A stretch of 23,754 nt of DNA from JBBREP01 sp036501845. GTDB taxonomy: Bacteria > Actinomycetota > Acidimicrobiia > IMCC26256 > PALSA-610. The DNA is taken from NCBI GenBank assembly GCA_036501845.1, contig DASXZO010000123.1, positions 1-23,754 on the forward strand, read 5' to 3'. Of this stretch, positions 1-7,726 are shown in pieces. Positions within the stretch are counted from its first letter, which is position 1. Every line of letters begins with the position of its first letter. Below the pieces are notes generated by a model. It saw nothing but the letters and a program-made list of their open reading frames with translations. It had not been told where the DNA came from and did no database searches. The position numbers were made by a program, and so were the translations under genes.

Positions 1-29
1 AAACGACGCATACGCGAAAGGGACAGACG

Positions 30-689
30 ATGGATGTGTTCGAGGCGCTGTACACGACCCGCGCGATGCGGCGGGTGAAACCCGATCCGATCCCGCTCGA
101 CATCCAGGACAAGATCCTCGATGCCGCGATCCGCGCGCCGAGCGGCGGCAACAGCCAGAACTGGAAGTTCATGCTCGTGGACGACCCGGCGATGCGGGCC
201 GAGCTCGGGCCGATCTACCGGCGTTGCCTCGCGATGTTGTGGCAGACGATCTACAAGGAGCGCGTCGAGACCGCGAACGCCACGCCCGACGACCCGGAAA
301 GCCAGCAAATGCTGCGCATTCAGCGAAGCGCGCAGCACCTCGCTGACCACTTCGAGGCGTACCCGCTGCTGCTGTTCAGCTTCGCCCAGCACGACCCCTC
401 GGGCGGATCGATCTATCCGGCCACGTGGTCGGCGATGCTCGCGGCGCGGGCGTTCGGCATCGGCGCGTCACTCACCAGCGTGATGCTGTTCGAGCTCGAG
501 AACATGCAGAACGTGCTCGGGATTCCGAAGGACGAAGGCTGGATCTTCTCGTCGTGCGTCACCTTCGGGTATCCCACCGGGAAGTGGGGTGTGGCGCCGC
601 GGCGGCCCGTGCACGAGGTGGCCTACCGCAATGGCTGGGGCAATCCGCTCGGCCGTGAGATCCCCCAACCCTTGTGGAGCGCGGAATGA
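30..689 (+). CDS. Nitroreductase-family flavoprotein
   Basis: 219 residues, complete. The N-terminal TTRAMRRVKPDPIP segment and the following AIRAPSGGNSQNWKF stretch (about residues 33-48) match the FMN-binding start of the nitroreductase fold (Arg and Ser/Gly contacts to flavin phosphate). The remainder has the alpha/beta pattern of this family, with a late GYPTGKWG-type loop. Members are usually FMN-dependent NAD(P)H oxidoreductases acting in the cytoplasm on nitro-aromatics, quinones or enones; the substrate cannot be read from the sequence. The ATG at 30 is supported by a purine-rich AAAGGGA at about 17-23. Its TGA overlaps the ATG of the BKACE gene by 4 bases (ATGA), so the two are almost certainly co-translated. 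Family call confident, substrate unknown. Confidence 0.85.
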   Translation: MDVFEALYTTRAMRRVKPDPIPLDIQDKILDAAIRAPSGGNSQNWKFMLVDDPAMRAELGPIYRRCLAMLWQTIYKERVETANATPDDPESQQMLRIQRSAQHLADHFEAYPLLLFSFAQHDPSGGSIYPATWSAMLAARAFGIGASLTSVMLFELENMQNVLGIPKDEGWIFSSCVTFGYPTGKWGVAPRRPVHEVAYRNGWGNPLGREIPQPLWSAE

Positions 690-1582
690 CCGACACGGTC
701 ATCGTCGAAGCCGCGATCAATGGCGCGACATCGCCGCGCGCGAATCCGAACGTGCCGTACACGCCGGAACAGATTGCTGCCGACGCGCTGGCGTGCATGG
801 ACGCGGGTGCGGCGATCGTGCACAACCACATCGACAAGTTCGGACTGCCTGCGCAGGAGGCCGCCGACCGCTACCTCGAAGGTTGGCGGCCGGTGCTTGC
901 CGCACGGCCCGACGCGCTCATCTATCCCACGATCAACACCGGACCGACGGTGGAGGCATCGTTCTCGCACATCGAGTTGCTCGTCGACGCGGTGGGCATG
1001 CGCGTCGGACTCTGCGACGCGGGCTCGGTGAACTTCGGCGCGCTCGACAAGGACGGCATCCCCGCTGGCGGGTTCGTCTACCGCAACAGCCACGACGACG
1101 CGCGCTACCAGATGGAGCTATGCGCCCGGCTCCGGCTGGGGCCGTCGATGGCGATCTTCGAGCCGGGCTTCCTGCGCTCGATCACGGCGTGGAAGAAGGC
1201 CGGAGCGTTGCCGCCCGGCGGGATGATCAAGCTCTACTTCGGTGGCGAGTCGGGTTACCTCGGCGGCACGGGCCTCGGTGTGCCGTTCGGCCTGCCACCC
1301 ACTCGGCGTGCGCTCGATGCCTATCTCGAACTGCTCGACGGCATTGGCGTGCCGTGGTCGGCGGCCGTGCTCGGTGGCGACCTCGGCAGCGATCCTGCAT
1401 TCGTGGAGGCCGTGCTCGACGCCGGTGGTCATCTGCACGTGGGTCTCGAGGACTGCAACATCGTGGGCACGCGCAGCAACGTGGAGCTCGTCGAGACGGT
1501 CGTGGCGATCATCGAAAAATCAGGGCGTAGTCCCGCGAGTCCGGCGCAGGCCGCCGACATCCTCAGCCTCCCAGCGCGTTAG
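686..1582 (+). CDS. BKACE family (beta-keto acid cleavage enzyme, DUF849)
   Basis: 298 residues. Members of this family are metal-dependent TIM-barrel enzymes that condense a beta-keto acid with acetyl-CoA and cleave it to acetoacetate and a CoA ester (3-keto-5-aminohexanoate cleavage enzyme in lysine fermentation is the type case). Visible signatures: VEAAINGATSP near the N-terminus, GAAIVHNHID with the HxH metal ligands H46 and H48, a GPSMAIFEPGF strand near 152-162, and HVGLEDCN with E255 near the C-terminus. ATG 686 is chosen because it overlaps the TGA of the upstream nitroreductase; a GTG 12 bases upstream is in frame but less likely. The product acetoacetate could feed the acetoacetyl-CoA synthetase at 12560, though that gene is far away. 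Specificity within the diverse BKACE family is not predictable here. Confidence 0.88.
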   Translation: MTDTVIVEAAINGATSPRANPNVPYTPEQIAADALACMDAGAAIVHNHIDKFGLPAQEAADRYLEGWRPVLAARPDALIYPTINTGPTVEASFSHIELLVDAVGMRVGLCDAGSVNFGALDKDGIPAGGFVYRNSHDDARYQMELCARLRLGPSMAIFEPGFLRSITAWKKAGALPPGGMIKLYFGGESGYLGGTGLGVPFGLPPTRRALDAYLELLDGIGVPWSAAVLGGDLGSDPAFVEAVLDAGGHLHVGLEDCNIVGTRSNVELVETVVAIIEKSGRSPASPAQAADILSLPAR

Positions 1583-1611
1583 TCGCCGTCGAGCGCCTCG
1601 GGGGGCCGCCG

Positions 1612-2835
1612 CTATCGGGGCAAGCCCGCGGCGTGGGGAGACGAGAGTGGGGGAAGAGGATGGCGGAAGAGTGACGCGGCGTTGGCGTAGCTGATCTTGC
1701 GCACTTCTTCTGCGGGGAGCGCGCCGTAGAACTTGTCGAACACTGCTTGGGTGTCGGGCCAGGTGCCGTCGCCGTGCGGGTAGTCGCTCTCGAAGCAGAT
1801 GTTCTCGACGCCGATCACGTCGCGCGTACGGATGGTCGACGGGTCGTCGATGGTGGCGAACCAGAAGTTGCGGCGCAGCACGTCGGCGGGTCGCACGTCG
1901 CCGGGGAAGTACACGCCGTACCCCGAACGGTCGACGATGTTGTCGAGCCGATCGATCAGCATCGCCACCCAACCGATGCCGCCCTCGCTCATGATGATCT
2001 TCAAGTTCGGGTACTTCACCGCCCAGCGCGACCACAACCACTCGGCGCAGGCGCCGAGCGACAGTTGCCCGAACAGCGTTGCGCCGAGCGGCACCATCGG
2101 CGAACCCGGCGGCATGTCGGCCACGCCGGTGGAACCGACGTGCAAGCAGATCACCGTGTCGGTGTCGGCGCACGCTTCGATGATCGGTTGCCACCACTTC
2201 GAGAAGATCGGCTCCATGCCCACACGGTGCGGTTGCTCGGGCAGCGTGACCGCCACGAAACCGCGTTCCGCGTTGCGACGAATCTCGCGCGCGCCCTCTT
2301 CTGCATCACCGAGATACGTGATGCCCATCGGGATCTGGCGTTCGGGATAGGGCTGCCACCACTCGTCGTGGAACCAGTCGTTCCACGCGCGCGTCACTTC
2401 GATGCCGAGCTCGACGTTGGCGCACTGCGAGAACACGCGCCCGCAGAAGCCGGTGATCTGGCTCGGGAAGTTGCACGATGCCCACACACCGTTGATGTCC
2501 TGGTCGCGGATGCGGGCGTCGATGTCGAAGCAGCCCGGCCGCATCTCGTCGAAGCGGGTCGGCTCCACGAGCCAGTCCTCGCGCGGGCGGCCGACCACGG
2601 CGTTCAGACCCACCTGGAAGAAGATCTGGCCGTCGAAGGTCCACACCTCGTGGCCCTCGTCGGTCTCGATCACCTTGGGTGCGTCGGCGGCGAGGTGGCG
2701 GGGGAGGCGGCCGTCGAACATCCCCGGCGGTTCCACCAGGTGGTCGTCGACCGAGATGATGGTGTGGCGGATGGGGCGCGCCGGCGGGTCGGGCAGCAGC
2801 CCGTGGGTGTCGTGCTTGGCCCAGTTGAGCTTCAT
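1612..2835 (-). CDS. Amidohydrolase-family (Amidohydro_2) TIM-barrel hydrolase
   Basis: 407 residues from ATG at 2835 (MKLNWAKHDTHG). Features of the amidohydrolase_2 / decarboxylase-like group: ISVDDHLVEPPGMF near residues 27-40 (metal-ligand D-H motif at the first strand), VICLHVGSTG in mid-protein (conserved His), SEGGIGWVAMLIDRLD, and CFESDYPHGDGTWPDT near the C-terminus (conserved Asp of the last strand). Enzymes of this group hydrolyse or decarboxylate aromatic and other acids; actinobacteria carry many paralogues of unknown substrate. The reading frame stays open 142 codons upstream, but that extension is low-complexity and overlaps the divergent leader, so it is rejected. A TACCGT -10 box lies 11 nt before the ATG. 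The C-terminal tail after FRHPLPP is proline/serine-rich and probably not part of the fold. Convergent with the BKACE gene, 29 bases apart. Confidence 0.85.
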   Translation of the reverse strand: MKLNWAKHDTHGLLPDPPARPIRHTIISVDDHLVEPPGMFDGRLPRHLAADAPKVIETDEGHEVWTFDGQIFFQVGLNAVVGRPREDWLVEPTRFDEMRPGCFDIDARIRDQDINGVWASCNFPSQITGFCGRVFSQCANVELGIEVTRAWNDWFHDEWWQPYPERQIPMGITYLGDAEEGAREIRRNAERGFVAVTLPEQPHRVGMEPIFSKWWQPIIEACADTDTVICLHVGSTGVADMPPGSPMVPLGATLFGQLSLGACAEWLWSRWAVKYPNLKIIMSEGGIGWVAMLIDRLDNIVDRSGYGVYFPGDVRPADVLRRNFWFATIDDPSTIRTRDVIGVENICFESDYPHGDGTWPDTQAVFDKFYGALPAEEVRKISYANAASLFRHPLPPLSSPHAAGLPR

Positions 2836-2846
2836 GACTGGCCGGA

Positions 2847-2852
2847 ACGGTA
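2847..2852 (-). promoter_or_regulatory. Candidate -10 box (TACCGT) of the amidohydrolase gene
   Basis: Read on the minus strand, TACCGT fits the actinobacterial TAnnnT consensus and ends 11 nt before ATG 2835. A transcript starting about 7 nt after the box would have a leader of only a few bases. No Shine-Dalgarno sequence is visible. No -35 was identified. Confidence 0.4.
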
Positions 2853-2937
2853 GTGAGGCGGGGTGTTGGCAGTGAATTCCGTGACCCCCGGGCTGGTGAC
2901 GGCCCGTGGTGCCTGGATCGCGAGGCGCGCGACCCGT

Positions 2938-2943
2938 TACTCT
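2938..2943 (+). promoter_or_regulatory. Candidate -10 box (TACTCT) of the secreted glycosidase gene
   Basis: TACTCT fits TAnnnT and lies about 110 bases upstream of GTG 3053, implying a leader of roughly 100 nt. A weak -35 candidate (TGGATC, 2914-2919) is 18 bases upstream. Inference from consensus only. Confidence 0.35.
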
Positions 2944-2944
2944 C

Positions 2945-3042
2945 TGGCCCCACGGCCCTGGGTGCCGTGGCCAGCTGCACCGGTGCGGAACCCGAGGCAG
3001 GCGGAGCTGGTTGCTGTTGTCCCAACGTGGTGGGCGGAGAGG
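2945..3042 (+). promoter_or_regulatory. Possible structured 5' leader of the glycosidase gene
   Basis: The stretch between the candidate -10 box and the start codon holds several good inverted repeats: CCACGGC (2950-2956) with GCCGTGG (2964-2970); an alternative TGGCC (2945-2949) with GGCCA (2969-2973); and CCAGCT (2971-2976) with AGCTGG (3005-3010), enclosing GCACC/GGTGC (2977-2986). The first two pairings compete, and the GGCCA arm overlaps CCAGCT, so mutually exclusive folds are possible. It ends in GGAGAGG (3036-3042), the ribosome binding site 10 nt before GTG 3053. It does not match the core of any riboswitch class I can recall. High GC makes chance pairing likely, so this is only a candidate. 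Confidence 0.3.
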
Positions 3043-3052
3043 TAAACGAATC

Positions 3053-4309
3053 GTGCGTCGTCGATCCCTCGTTCTCACGGTGGTCGTCGCGGCCCTGGTC
3101 GCGTCCACCACGGCGGTCGGAGCCTCGACCGTGCAGTCGCCGTCCCATCTCGCGGTCAGCGCCGCGTCGTCGGCCGCATCGGTACAGCCGAGCACCACGG
3201 GCACGCGTCCCACATGGGCCGACGTGTCGTCGCCGTTCGCGTCGAGCGTCAAGCCCAACACCTACGGCTCGGTCACCGGTTACAACCCGCTGCCGCAGGC
3301 CTGCGGCGACCCCAACCCGCTCAACGTGCTCGGCGCGATGTACCAACTCACGCTGATCGGCGTGAGCCAGGTGCGCTGCGACCTCAACTGGTGGAGCGTG
3401 CAGCCCACCAACTCCACCACCTATTACTGGGCCCCCTACGACAGCGTGGTGAACGCGGCCGCGCACTTCGGCATCCAGGTGCTCTTCACGGTCGGCTACA
3501 CGCCTCCGTGGGCGCGACCGAAGACGCTGCCGGCGGGCACGTCCGACCCGTCACACGTTCCGCCCGTGCACGTGAACGACTTCGTGCGCTTCGCCCAGGC
3601 CGCGGTGGCCCGCTACTCGCCGGTGGGCAAGCAGCGCGTGAAGTCGGTGGTCGGTTCGGTGAGTGAGTGGGAGATCTGGAACGAGCCGAACCTGGTGGGT
3701 GGCTGGACGCCTCCCGACCCGGTTCGCTACGGCAACTTCCTGCACGACGTGGCGTGGGCGATGCACAAGCTCGACCACAAGGCGACCATCATCAGCGGCG
3801 GCATGGCGCCGGCCGGCAACGTGAGCGGTAACTACGCCCCGCAGAACTTCATCGCCGACATGGTGCCCACGGGCGTGTTCAAGCAGGTGAACGGGATCGG
3901 CATCCACCCGTACACGTTCCCCGCGTATCCGAACGAGAAGCTCAACTTCAATCCCTTCTACAACGCAGTGCCCGCCATCTACTACGTGATGCTCGTGTAC
4001 GGCCTCGGCAACCTCAAGATCTGGGCCACCGAGATCGGCTGGCCGACGGCGTCGCAGTCGCCGCAGAGCTACCGGTTCTGGGACGGCGTCCAGGTGGGCA
4101 CGGAGGCGTACCAGGCAGTGGAGCTGCCGCTCACGATCAAGACGTGGTTCACGTTCCCGTACGCCGGGCCGCTGTTCCTCTACGCCGAACGCGACAAGTG
4201 CACCGACAACACGCAATGGCTGTGCAAGATGGGCATCGAACGGCCCGACGGCTCGCACAAGCCGGCGTACGCCACGGTGCACGCGCAACTGTTGAAGCCT
4301 TTGCCGTAA
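3053..4309 (+). CDS. Secreted clan GH-A glycoside hydrolase (GH39/GH5-like)
   Basis: 418 residues from GTG 3053, chosen because GGAGAGG sits 10 nt upstream and the protein then begins with a signal peptide: MRRRS, a hydrophobic core at about 6-18, and an Ala-rich cleavage region near 19-25. A Ser/Thr/Ala-rich linker (25-55) precedes a TIM-barrel. The clan GH-A acid/base is E211 in WEIWNEPN, and the nucleophile is E327 in WATEIGWPT, at the expected spacing. NWWSVQP, LFTVGYTPPWARP and GIGIHPYTFP are typical strand ends of PslG/GH39-like enzymes. It probably acts outside the cell on a beta-linked polysaccharide; the substrate is unknown. Two cysteines (CTDNTQWLC) near the C-terminus could form a disulfide. 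Convergent with the ammonia-lyase gene, 20 bases apart. Confidence 0.85.
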   Translation: MRRRSLVLTVVVAALVASTTAVGASTVQSPSHLAVSAASSAASVQPSTTGTRPTWADVSSPFASSVKPNTYGSVTGYNPLPQACGDPNPLNVLGAMYQLTLIGVSQVRCDLNWWSVQPTNSTTYYWAPYDSVVNAAAHFGIQVLFTVGYTPPWARPKTLPAGTSDPSHVPPVHVNDFVRFAQAAVARYSPVGKQRVKSVVGSVSEWEIWNEPNLVGGWTPPDPVRYGNFLHDVAWAMHKLDHKATIISGGMAPAGNVSGNYAPQNFIADMVPTGVFKQVNGIGIHPYTFPAYPNEKLNFNPFYNAVPAIYYVMLVYGLGNLKIWATEIGWPTASQSPQSYRFWDGVQVGTEAYQAVELPLTIKTWFTFPYAGPLFLYAERDKCTDNTQWLCKMGIERPDGSHKPAYATVHAQLLKPLP

Positions 4310-4329
4310 TCCGCGTCGACCCGGGGCGT

Positions 4330-5442
4330 CTACGGCGCGTTGCCCACAATGCGTTCGTAGGCCTCGGGGTCGGTCGCGCCTTCGGTGACGAGCACGAGCG
4401 CGTGCCGGTCGCGCACGTCGGCGACGCTTGTTTCCATGATCGCGCGCAGGCCGGCGAGCGACGCCGCGCCGGTCTCGCCCGCGACGATCCCGATGGCTGG
4501 GAGTTCGCGCATCGCGTGTTCGGCACGGGCGTCGTCGACGGTGACGAACACGTCGACGCCCGCTTGCAATGCCGGCCACGCCACCATCGACACCGAACCG
4601 CAGTTCAAACCGGCCATGATCGATTCGTGCGGGCCGGGTAGGAGCACCGGGTGACCGGCCTCGGCCGAGTGCATGCCCGACGCGGCCTTGGTCGGCTCGA
4701 CTACCACCATGTGCGCGCGTGCTGCGTAGTGCGCCACTGCTGCGGCGGCGAGCGCGCCCACGCCCATGGGCGCCACCACGAGATCGATGGGCGGGGCGCC
4801 GGCGACCGCATCGATCTGCGCGTCGACCTCGGCGAACATCGTCTCGTAGCCCTCGATCACGGTGCGCGCGGTGTGCCACGGTGAGTCGGGTGGAGTGGTG
4901 TCCGACACGACGAGGGTGTTGGCGGTGGCCTCGGCCACCGACGCGGCGACGGCGTCCTCGTAGGTGCCGTCCACCTCGATCACCCGCGCCCCTTCGGACA
5001 CGATCCCTGCGATCCGCGCGGCAGCGGTGCCCGCGGGCACGAAGACGAGCGCGCCGAGGCCGAGTAGGCGCGCCACGTGCGCGACCGCGCGCCCGTGGTT
5101 GCCGTCGGTGGCGGCCACGAGGGTGAGTGGTGTGAGTGGTGCGAACGCGGCGCGGAGCTCCTCGAGATCGCGCCACTCGGGTTCGGCTCCGAGCCGTTCC
5201 GACAGAAGGCGGTACACCGCCCACGACGCGCCGAGCACCTTGAATGCCGGCAGACCGAGGCGGCTCGACTCGTCCTTCGCCGACACGCGCGCGAGGCCAA
5301 GGTCGCGCGCGATCTCGGGCGCGTCGACCAGGCGCGTCGCCGTATAGCCCGGAAGACGGCGATGGAAATCGAGCGGGCGGCGGTCGGGAACCGGCGCGCC
5401 GCCAACGTGGCTTCGTGCAGGGTTGACGAACACCTGCGTCAC
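4330..5442 (-). CDS. dpaL: Diaminopropionate ammonia-lyase (PLP fold type II)
   Basis: 370 residues. The family (E. coli YgeX/DpaL) converts 2,3-diaminopropionate to pyruvate and two ammonia. Visible: LGLPAFKVLGAS with PLP lysine K68; ATDGNHGRAVAHVAR with D113, equivalent to the catalytic Asp of ATDGNHG in DpaL; a VFVPAGTAAARI segment; the glycine loop APMGVGAL; and ESIMAGLNCGSVS and GETGAASLAGL in family order. It is somewhat shorter than E. coli DpaL (about 400). The GTG at 5442 overlaps the TGA of the adenosine deaminase gene by 4 bases (GTGA), so the two form one operon. Serine/threonine dehydratase-like activity is the main alternative. In E. coli ygeX lies in a purine/urate utilisation cluster, which fits the neighbours here. 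Confidence 0.88.
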   Translation of the reverse strand: MTQVFVNPARSHVGGAPVPDRRPLDFHRRLPGYTATRLVDAPEIARDLGLARVSAKDESSRLGLPAFKVLGASWAVYRLLSERLGAEPEWRDLEELRAAFAPLTPLTLVAATDGNHGRAVAHVARLLGLGALVFVPAGTAAARIAGIVSEGARVIEVDGTYEDAVAASVAEATANTLVVSDTTPPDSPWHTARTVIEGYETMFAEVDAQIDAVAGAPPIDLVVAPMGVGALAAAAVAHYAARAHMVVVEPTKAASGMHSAEAGHPVLLPGPHESIMAGLNCGSVSMVAWPALQAGVDVFVTVDDARAEHAMRELPAIGIVAGETGAASLAGLRAIMETSVADVRDRHALVLVTEGATDPEAYERIVGNAP

Positions 5443-6458
5443 GATTCGAGCCAGGCGCCGATGCCCGCGAATGCCTTCTGCTTCACGTCGTCGCCGGCGC
5501 CCGAGTGCTCGATCGAACAGCGTGCGATGAAGCCGAGCGCGGCATCGTCGAGACCCAGCGCGGCACGCGCGAGTTCGTATTCGTCGAGCAGATTCGGGCC
5601 GAACAGGAGCGGATCGTCGGCGTTGAGGCTGCAGCGCACGCCGGCGTCGAGCAGCGCCGGGAGCGGGTGATCGGCGATGGCGGCCACCACACCGAGCAGC
5701 ACGTTCGACGTGGGGCACACGTCGAGGCACACCGCCGAATCGGCCAGCCGGCGCACCAGTGCTGGTTGTTCGACGGCCCGCACGCCGTGCTGGATGCGGT
5801 TCGCCCCGAGCGCGTCGAGCGCGCCGACGATCGACGCCGGCCCCTCCAACTCGCCGGCGTGCGGCACACTCAGCAGTCCGGCTTCTCGCGCGATCGCGAA
5901 CGCAGCGGCGAAGGGTTCGGGTGGGTGCCCGGCCTCGTCGTTGGCGAGGCCGAAACCCACCACGCCGCGCCCGGCGAACTCCGCGGCAAGTCGCGCGTCG
6001 GCGAGCGCGACGGCGGGATCCTTGGTGCGGTCGGCCGACACGATCACGCCCGCGCCAATGCCGTGCGCGGCCGCGCCACGGCTCGCGGCGTCGAGCACTA
6101 CCTCGAGCGTTTCGCGCGGCGGCCCGAGGCGTTCGGCGTGGTGCGGCAAATGGATCGCGGGTTCCACCCACACCGCGCCGTCGGCCGCCGCGTCGGCAAC
6201 CACCTCTTCGACGAGGCGCGCCAACGCTGCGTAGGTGGTGAGCACGTCGCACGCCGCGAGGTACATGCCGGCGAACATCGTGAAGCTGCCGAAGCCCCGC
6301 ACTTCGGGCACGGCGATGCCGGCCGCGCCGGCGAGCTCCGCGAGTGTGGCCGGGCGCATTGCGCCTTCCGTGTGCACGTGCAGGTGCGCCTTTGGGAGCA
6401 CGCGGAGGTCTCGCACATGCGGATCATGCACCGCGGCCCGGCCGTCGAGCGAGACCAT
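5439..6458 (-). CDS. add: Adenosine deaminase
   Basis: 339 residues, the usual length for bacterial Add. It hydrolyses adenosine (or adenine/deoxyadenosine) to inosine and ammonia using one zinc ion. Visible metal and catalytic residues: HVHTEG with H27 and H29; PHAGE with H200 and E203; RIQHGVR with H224; CPTSNVLLG; and SLNADDPLLFG with D281-D282. The usual HxHLDG is HVHTEG here, with E in place of D, a form closer to some adenine deaminases, so the preference for base or nucleoside is uncertain. ATG 6458 is only 20 bases from the divergent carbamoylase start. CAGTCT (minus strand) lies exactly 7 nt before it, suggesting a leaderless mRNA. First gene of an operon with the ammonia-lyase. Confidence 0.88.
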   Translation of the reverse strand: MVSLDGRAAVHDPHVRDLRVLPKAHLHVHTEGAMRPATLAELAGAAGIAVPEVRGFGSFTMFAGMYLAACDVLTTYAALARLVEEVVADAAADGAVWVEPAIHLPHHAERLGPPRETLEVVLDAASRGAAAHGIGAGVIVSADRTKDPAVALADARLAAEFAGRGVVGFGLANDEAGHPPEPFAAAFAIAREAGLLSVPHAGELEGPASIVGALDALGANRIQHGVRAVEQPALVRRLADSAVCLDVCPTSNVLLGVVAAIADHPLPALLDAGVRCSLNADDPLLFGPNLLDEYELARAALGLDDAALGFIARCSIEHSGAGDDVKQKAFAGIGAWLES

Positions 6459-6478
6459 TTGCGCAAGACTGCACCACG
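6459..6478. promoter_or_regulatory. Compact bidirectional promoter, overlapping -10 boxes
   Basis: The whole gap between two divergent starts is 20 bases. On the minus strand CAGTCT (6471 to 6466) ends 7 nt before ATG 6458; on the plus strand AAGACT (6465-6470) ends 8 nt before ATG 6479. Both keep the key A at position 2 and T at position 6 of the -10 element, but neither has the first T. The boxes overlap almost completely, so the two genes would compete for, or share, one polymerase binding site. No Shine-Dalgarno sequence is present for either gene. Confidence 0.4.
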
Positions 6479-7726
6479 ATGTTGGAGGATCTGCACATCT
6501 CGATGCCGCGCTTGCGGGCGCGGCTCGACGAGCTGGCCGAGATCGGCGCGATCGACGGGAGCGGAGGGGCGCGCGGCAACGCGCGGCTCGCGCTCACCGA
6601 CGACGATCGACGTGGCCGTGATCTCGTCGTCACGTGGATGCGCGACCTCGGCCTGCGCGTCGAGATCGACGAGATCGGCAACGTGTTCGGCACCTGGCCG
6701 GCCGACGCGACCGAGCCGCCGGTGCTCACCGGTAGTCACATCGACACCGTGGCTACCGGCGGCCGCTACGACGGCACGCTCGGCGTATTGGGCGGGCTCG
6801 AGGTGCTCGAAACCGTGATCGCGTCCGGTGTGGCGCTGGATCATCCCCTCGGCGTCGCGTTCTTCACCGACGAGGAAGGTGGTCGCTTCCCGCCCGACAT
6901 GCTGGGCAGTCTGGTGTTCGCCGGCGGCCTGCCGCTCGAAGCGGCGCTATCGACGCGCGGTATCGACGGCACCGTCCTCGGCGACGAGTTGCTGCGCATC
7001 GGCTACGCCGGTGCGGCGCCGTGCCCGGGGTGCCCACCGCGTGCGTACGTGGAGCTGCACATCGAGCAGGGCCCGGTGCTCGAAGCCGAAGGCGTCACGA
7101 TTGGTGTGGTCACTGGTGTGCAAGGGCTGTCGTGGACCGAGCTGACGGTGTCGGGCCAGTCGAACCATGCCGGCACCACGCCGATGCGCTTGCGGCACGA
7201 CGCCGGTTATGTGGCCGCCGAGATCGCCACGTTCGTGCGCGGGCTCGCACTCGAACTCGGCCCACCGCAGGTGGCCACCGTCGGCCGCATCGCGATGCAT
7301 CCGAACCTCGTGAACGTCGTCGCCGGATCGGCGGTGCTCACCGTCGATCTGCGCAACACCGACGACGGTGTGCTCGCCCAGGCCGAGGCGCGGCTGGCCG
7401 AACGTTGCGAACAGCTGGCCGAGCACGAAGGCGTGCACATCGCGGCGCGTTCGCTGGCGGAGTTCCCGTCGGTGCGTTTCGACGAGCACGTGGTGGCGCT
7501 CGTGGAAGAGGTCGCGCAGGCCCACGGTCGCTCGACGCTGCGGCTGCCGTCGGGGGCCGGCCACGACGCGCAGATGCTCGCTCGCGTGTGCCCCACGGGC
7601 ATGGTGTTCGTGCCGAGCGCGGGCGGCATCAGCCACAACCCGGCCGAGCACACCGACGACGCGGACCTCGAGGCCGGGGCCAACGTGCTGCTGCACGTGC
7701 TGCTCCGGCTGGCGGGCGCGCGATGA
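6479..7726 (+). CDS. Allantoate / N-carbamoyl-L-amino acid amidohydrolase (M20 family)
   Basis: 415 residues, the usual length for HyuC/AllC enzymes, which remove carbamoyl groups (allantoate, ureido acids) using two metal ions. Visible ligands in order: TGSHIDTV with H87; GGRYDGTLG with D98; FFTDEEGGRFPP with E132/E133; YVELHIEQGPVLE with H194; and GGISHNPAEHT with H386. QSNHAGTTPM (about 227-236) is the substrate/dimer-domain motif. ATG 6479 is chosen from its position relative to a candidate -10 box and because the upstream extension is antisense to adenosine deaminase. The ATG of a 17-codon mini-ORF overlaps its stop. Divergent from adenosine deaminase and diaminopropionate ammonia-lyase, so a purine or ureide breakdown role is likely; allantoate and carbamoyl-amino-acid specificity cannot be separated here. 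Confidence 0.87.
   Translation: MLEDLHISMPRLRARLDELAEIGAIDGSGGARGNARLALTDDDRRGRDLVVTWMRDLGLRVEIDEIGNVFGTWPADATEPPVLTGSHIDTVATGGRYDGTLGVLGGLEVLETVIASGVALDHPLGVAFFTDEEGGRFPPDMLGSLVFAGGLPLEAALSTRGIDGTVLGDELLRIGYAGAAPCPGCPPRAYVELHIEQGPVLEAEGVTIGVVTGVQGLSWTELTVSGQSNHAGTTPMRLRHDAGYVAAEIATFVRGLALELGPPQVATVGRIAMHPNLVNVVAGSAVLTVDLRNTDDGVLAQAEARLAERCEQLAEHEGVHIAARSLAEFPSVRFDEHVVALVEEVAQAHGRSTLRLPSGAGHDAQMLARVCPTGMVFVPSAGGISHNPAEHTDDADLEAGANVLLHVLLRLAGAR

Noticed and set aside
1583..1660. Another copy of the interspersed repeat around the BKACE/amidohydrolase junction
   Set aside because: It is GC-rich with a CCTCGGGG stretch, but it lacks the GCGAGC and GCAGGCGAGC segments shared by the four true copies.
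1747..2853. Long plus-strand open frame opposite the amidohydrolase gene
   Set aside because: It has Val/His/Arg-rich low complexity and no motifs; the minus strand carries clear amidohydrolase motifs.
2945..3042. Assignment of the glycosidase leader to the cyclic di-AMP (ydaO) riboswitch
   Set aside because: A GGAACCC stretch and downstream purines recall that class, but the conserved core segments are not present in order.
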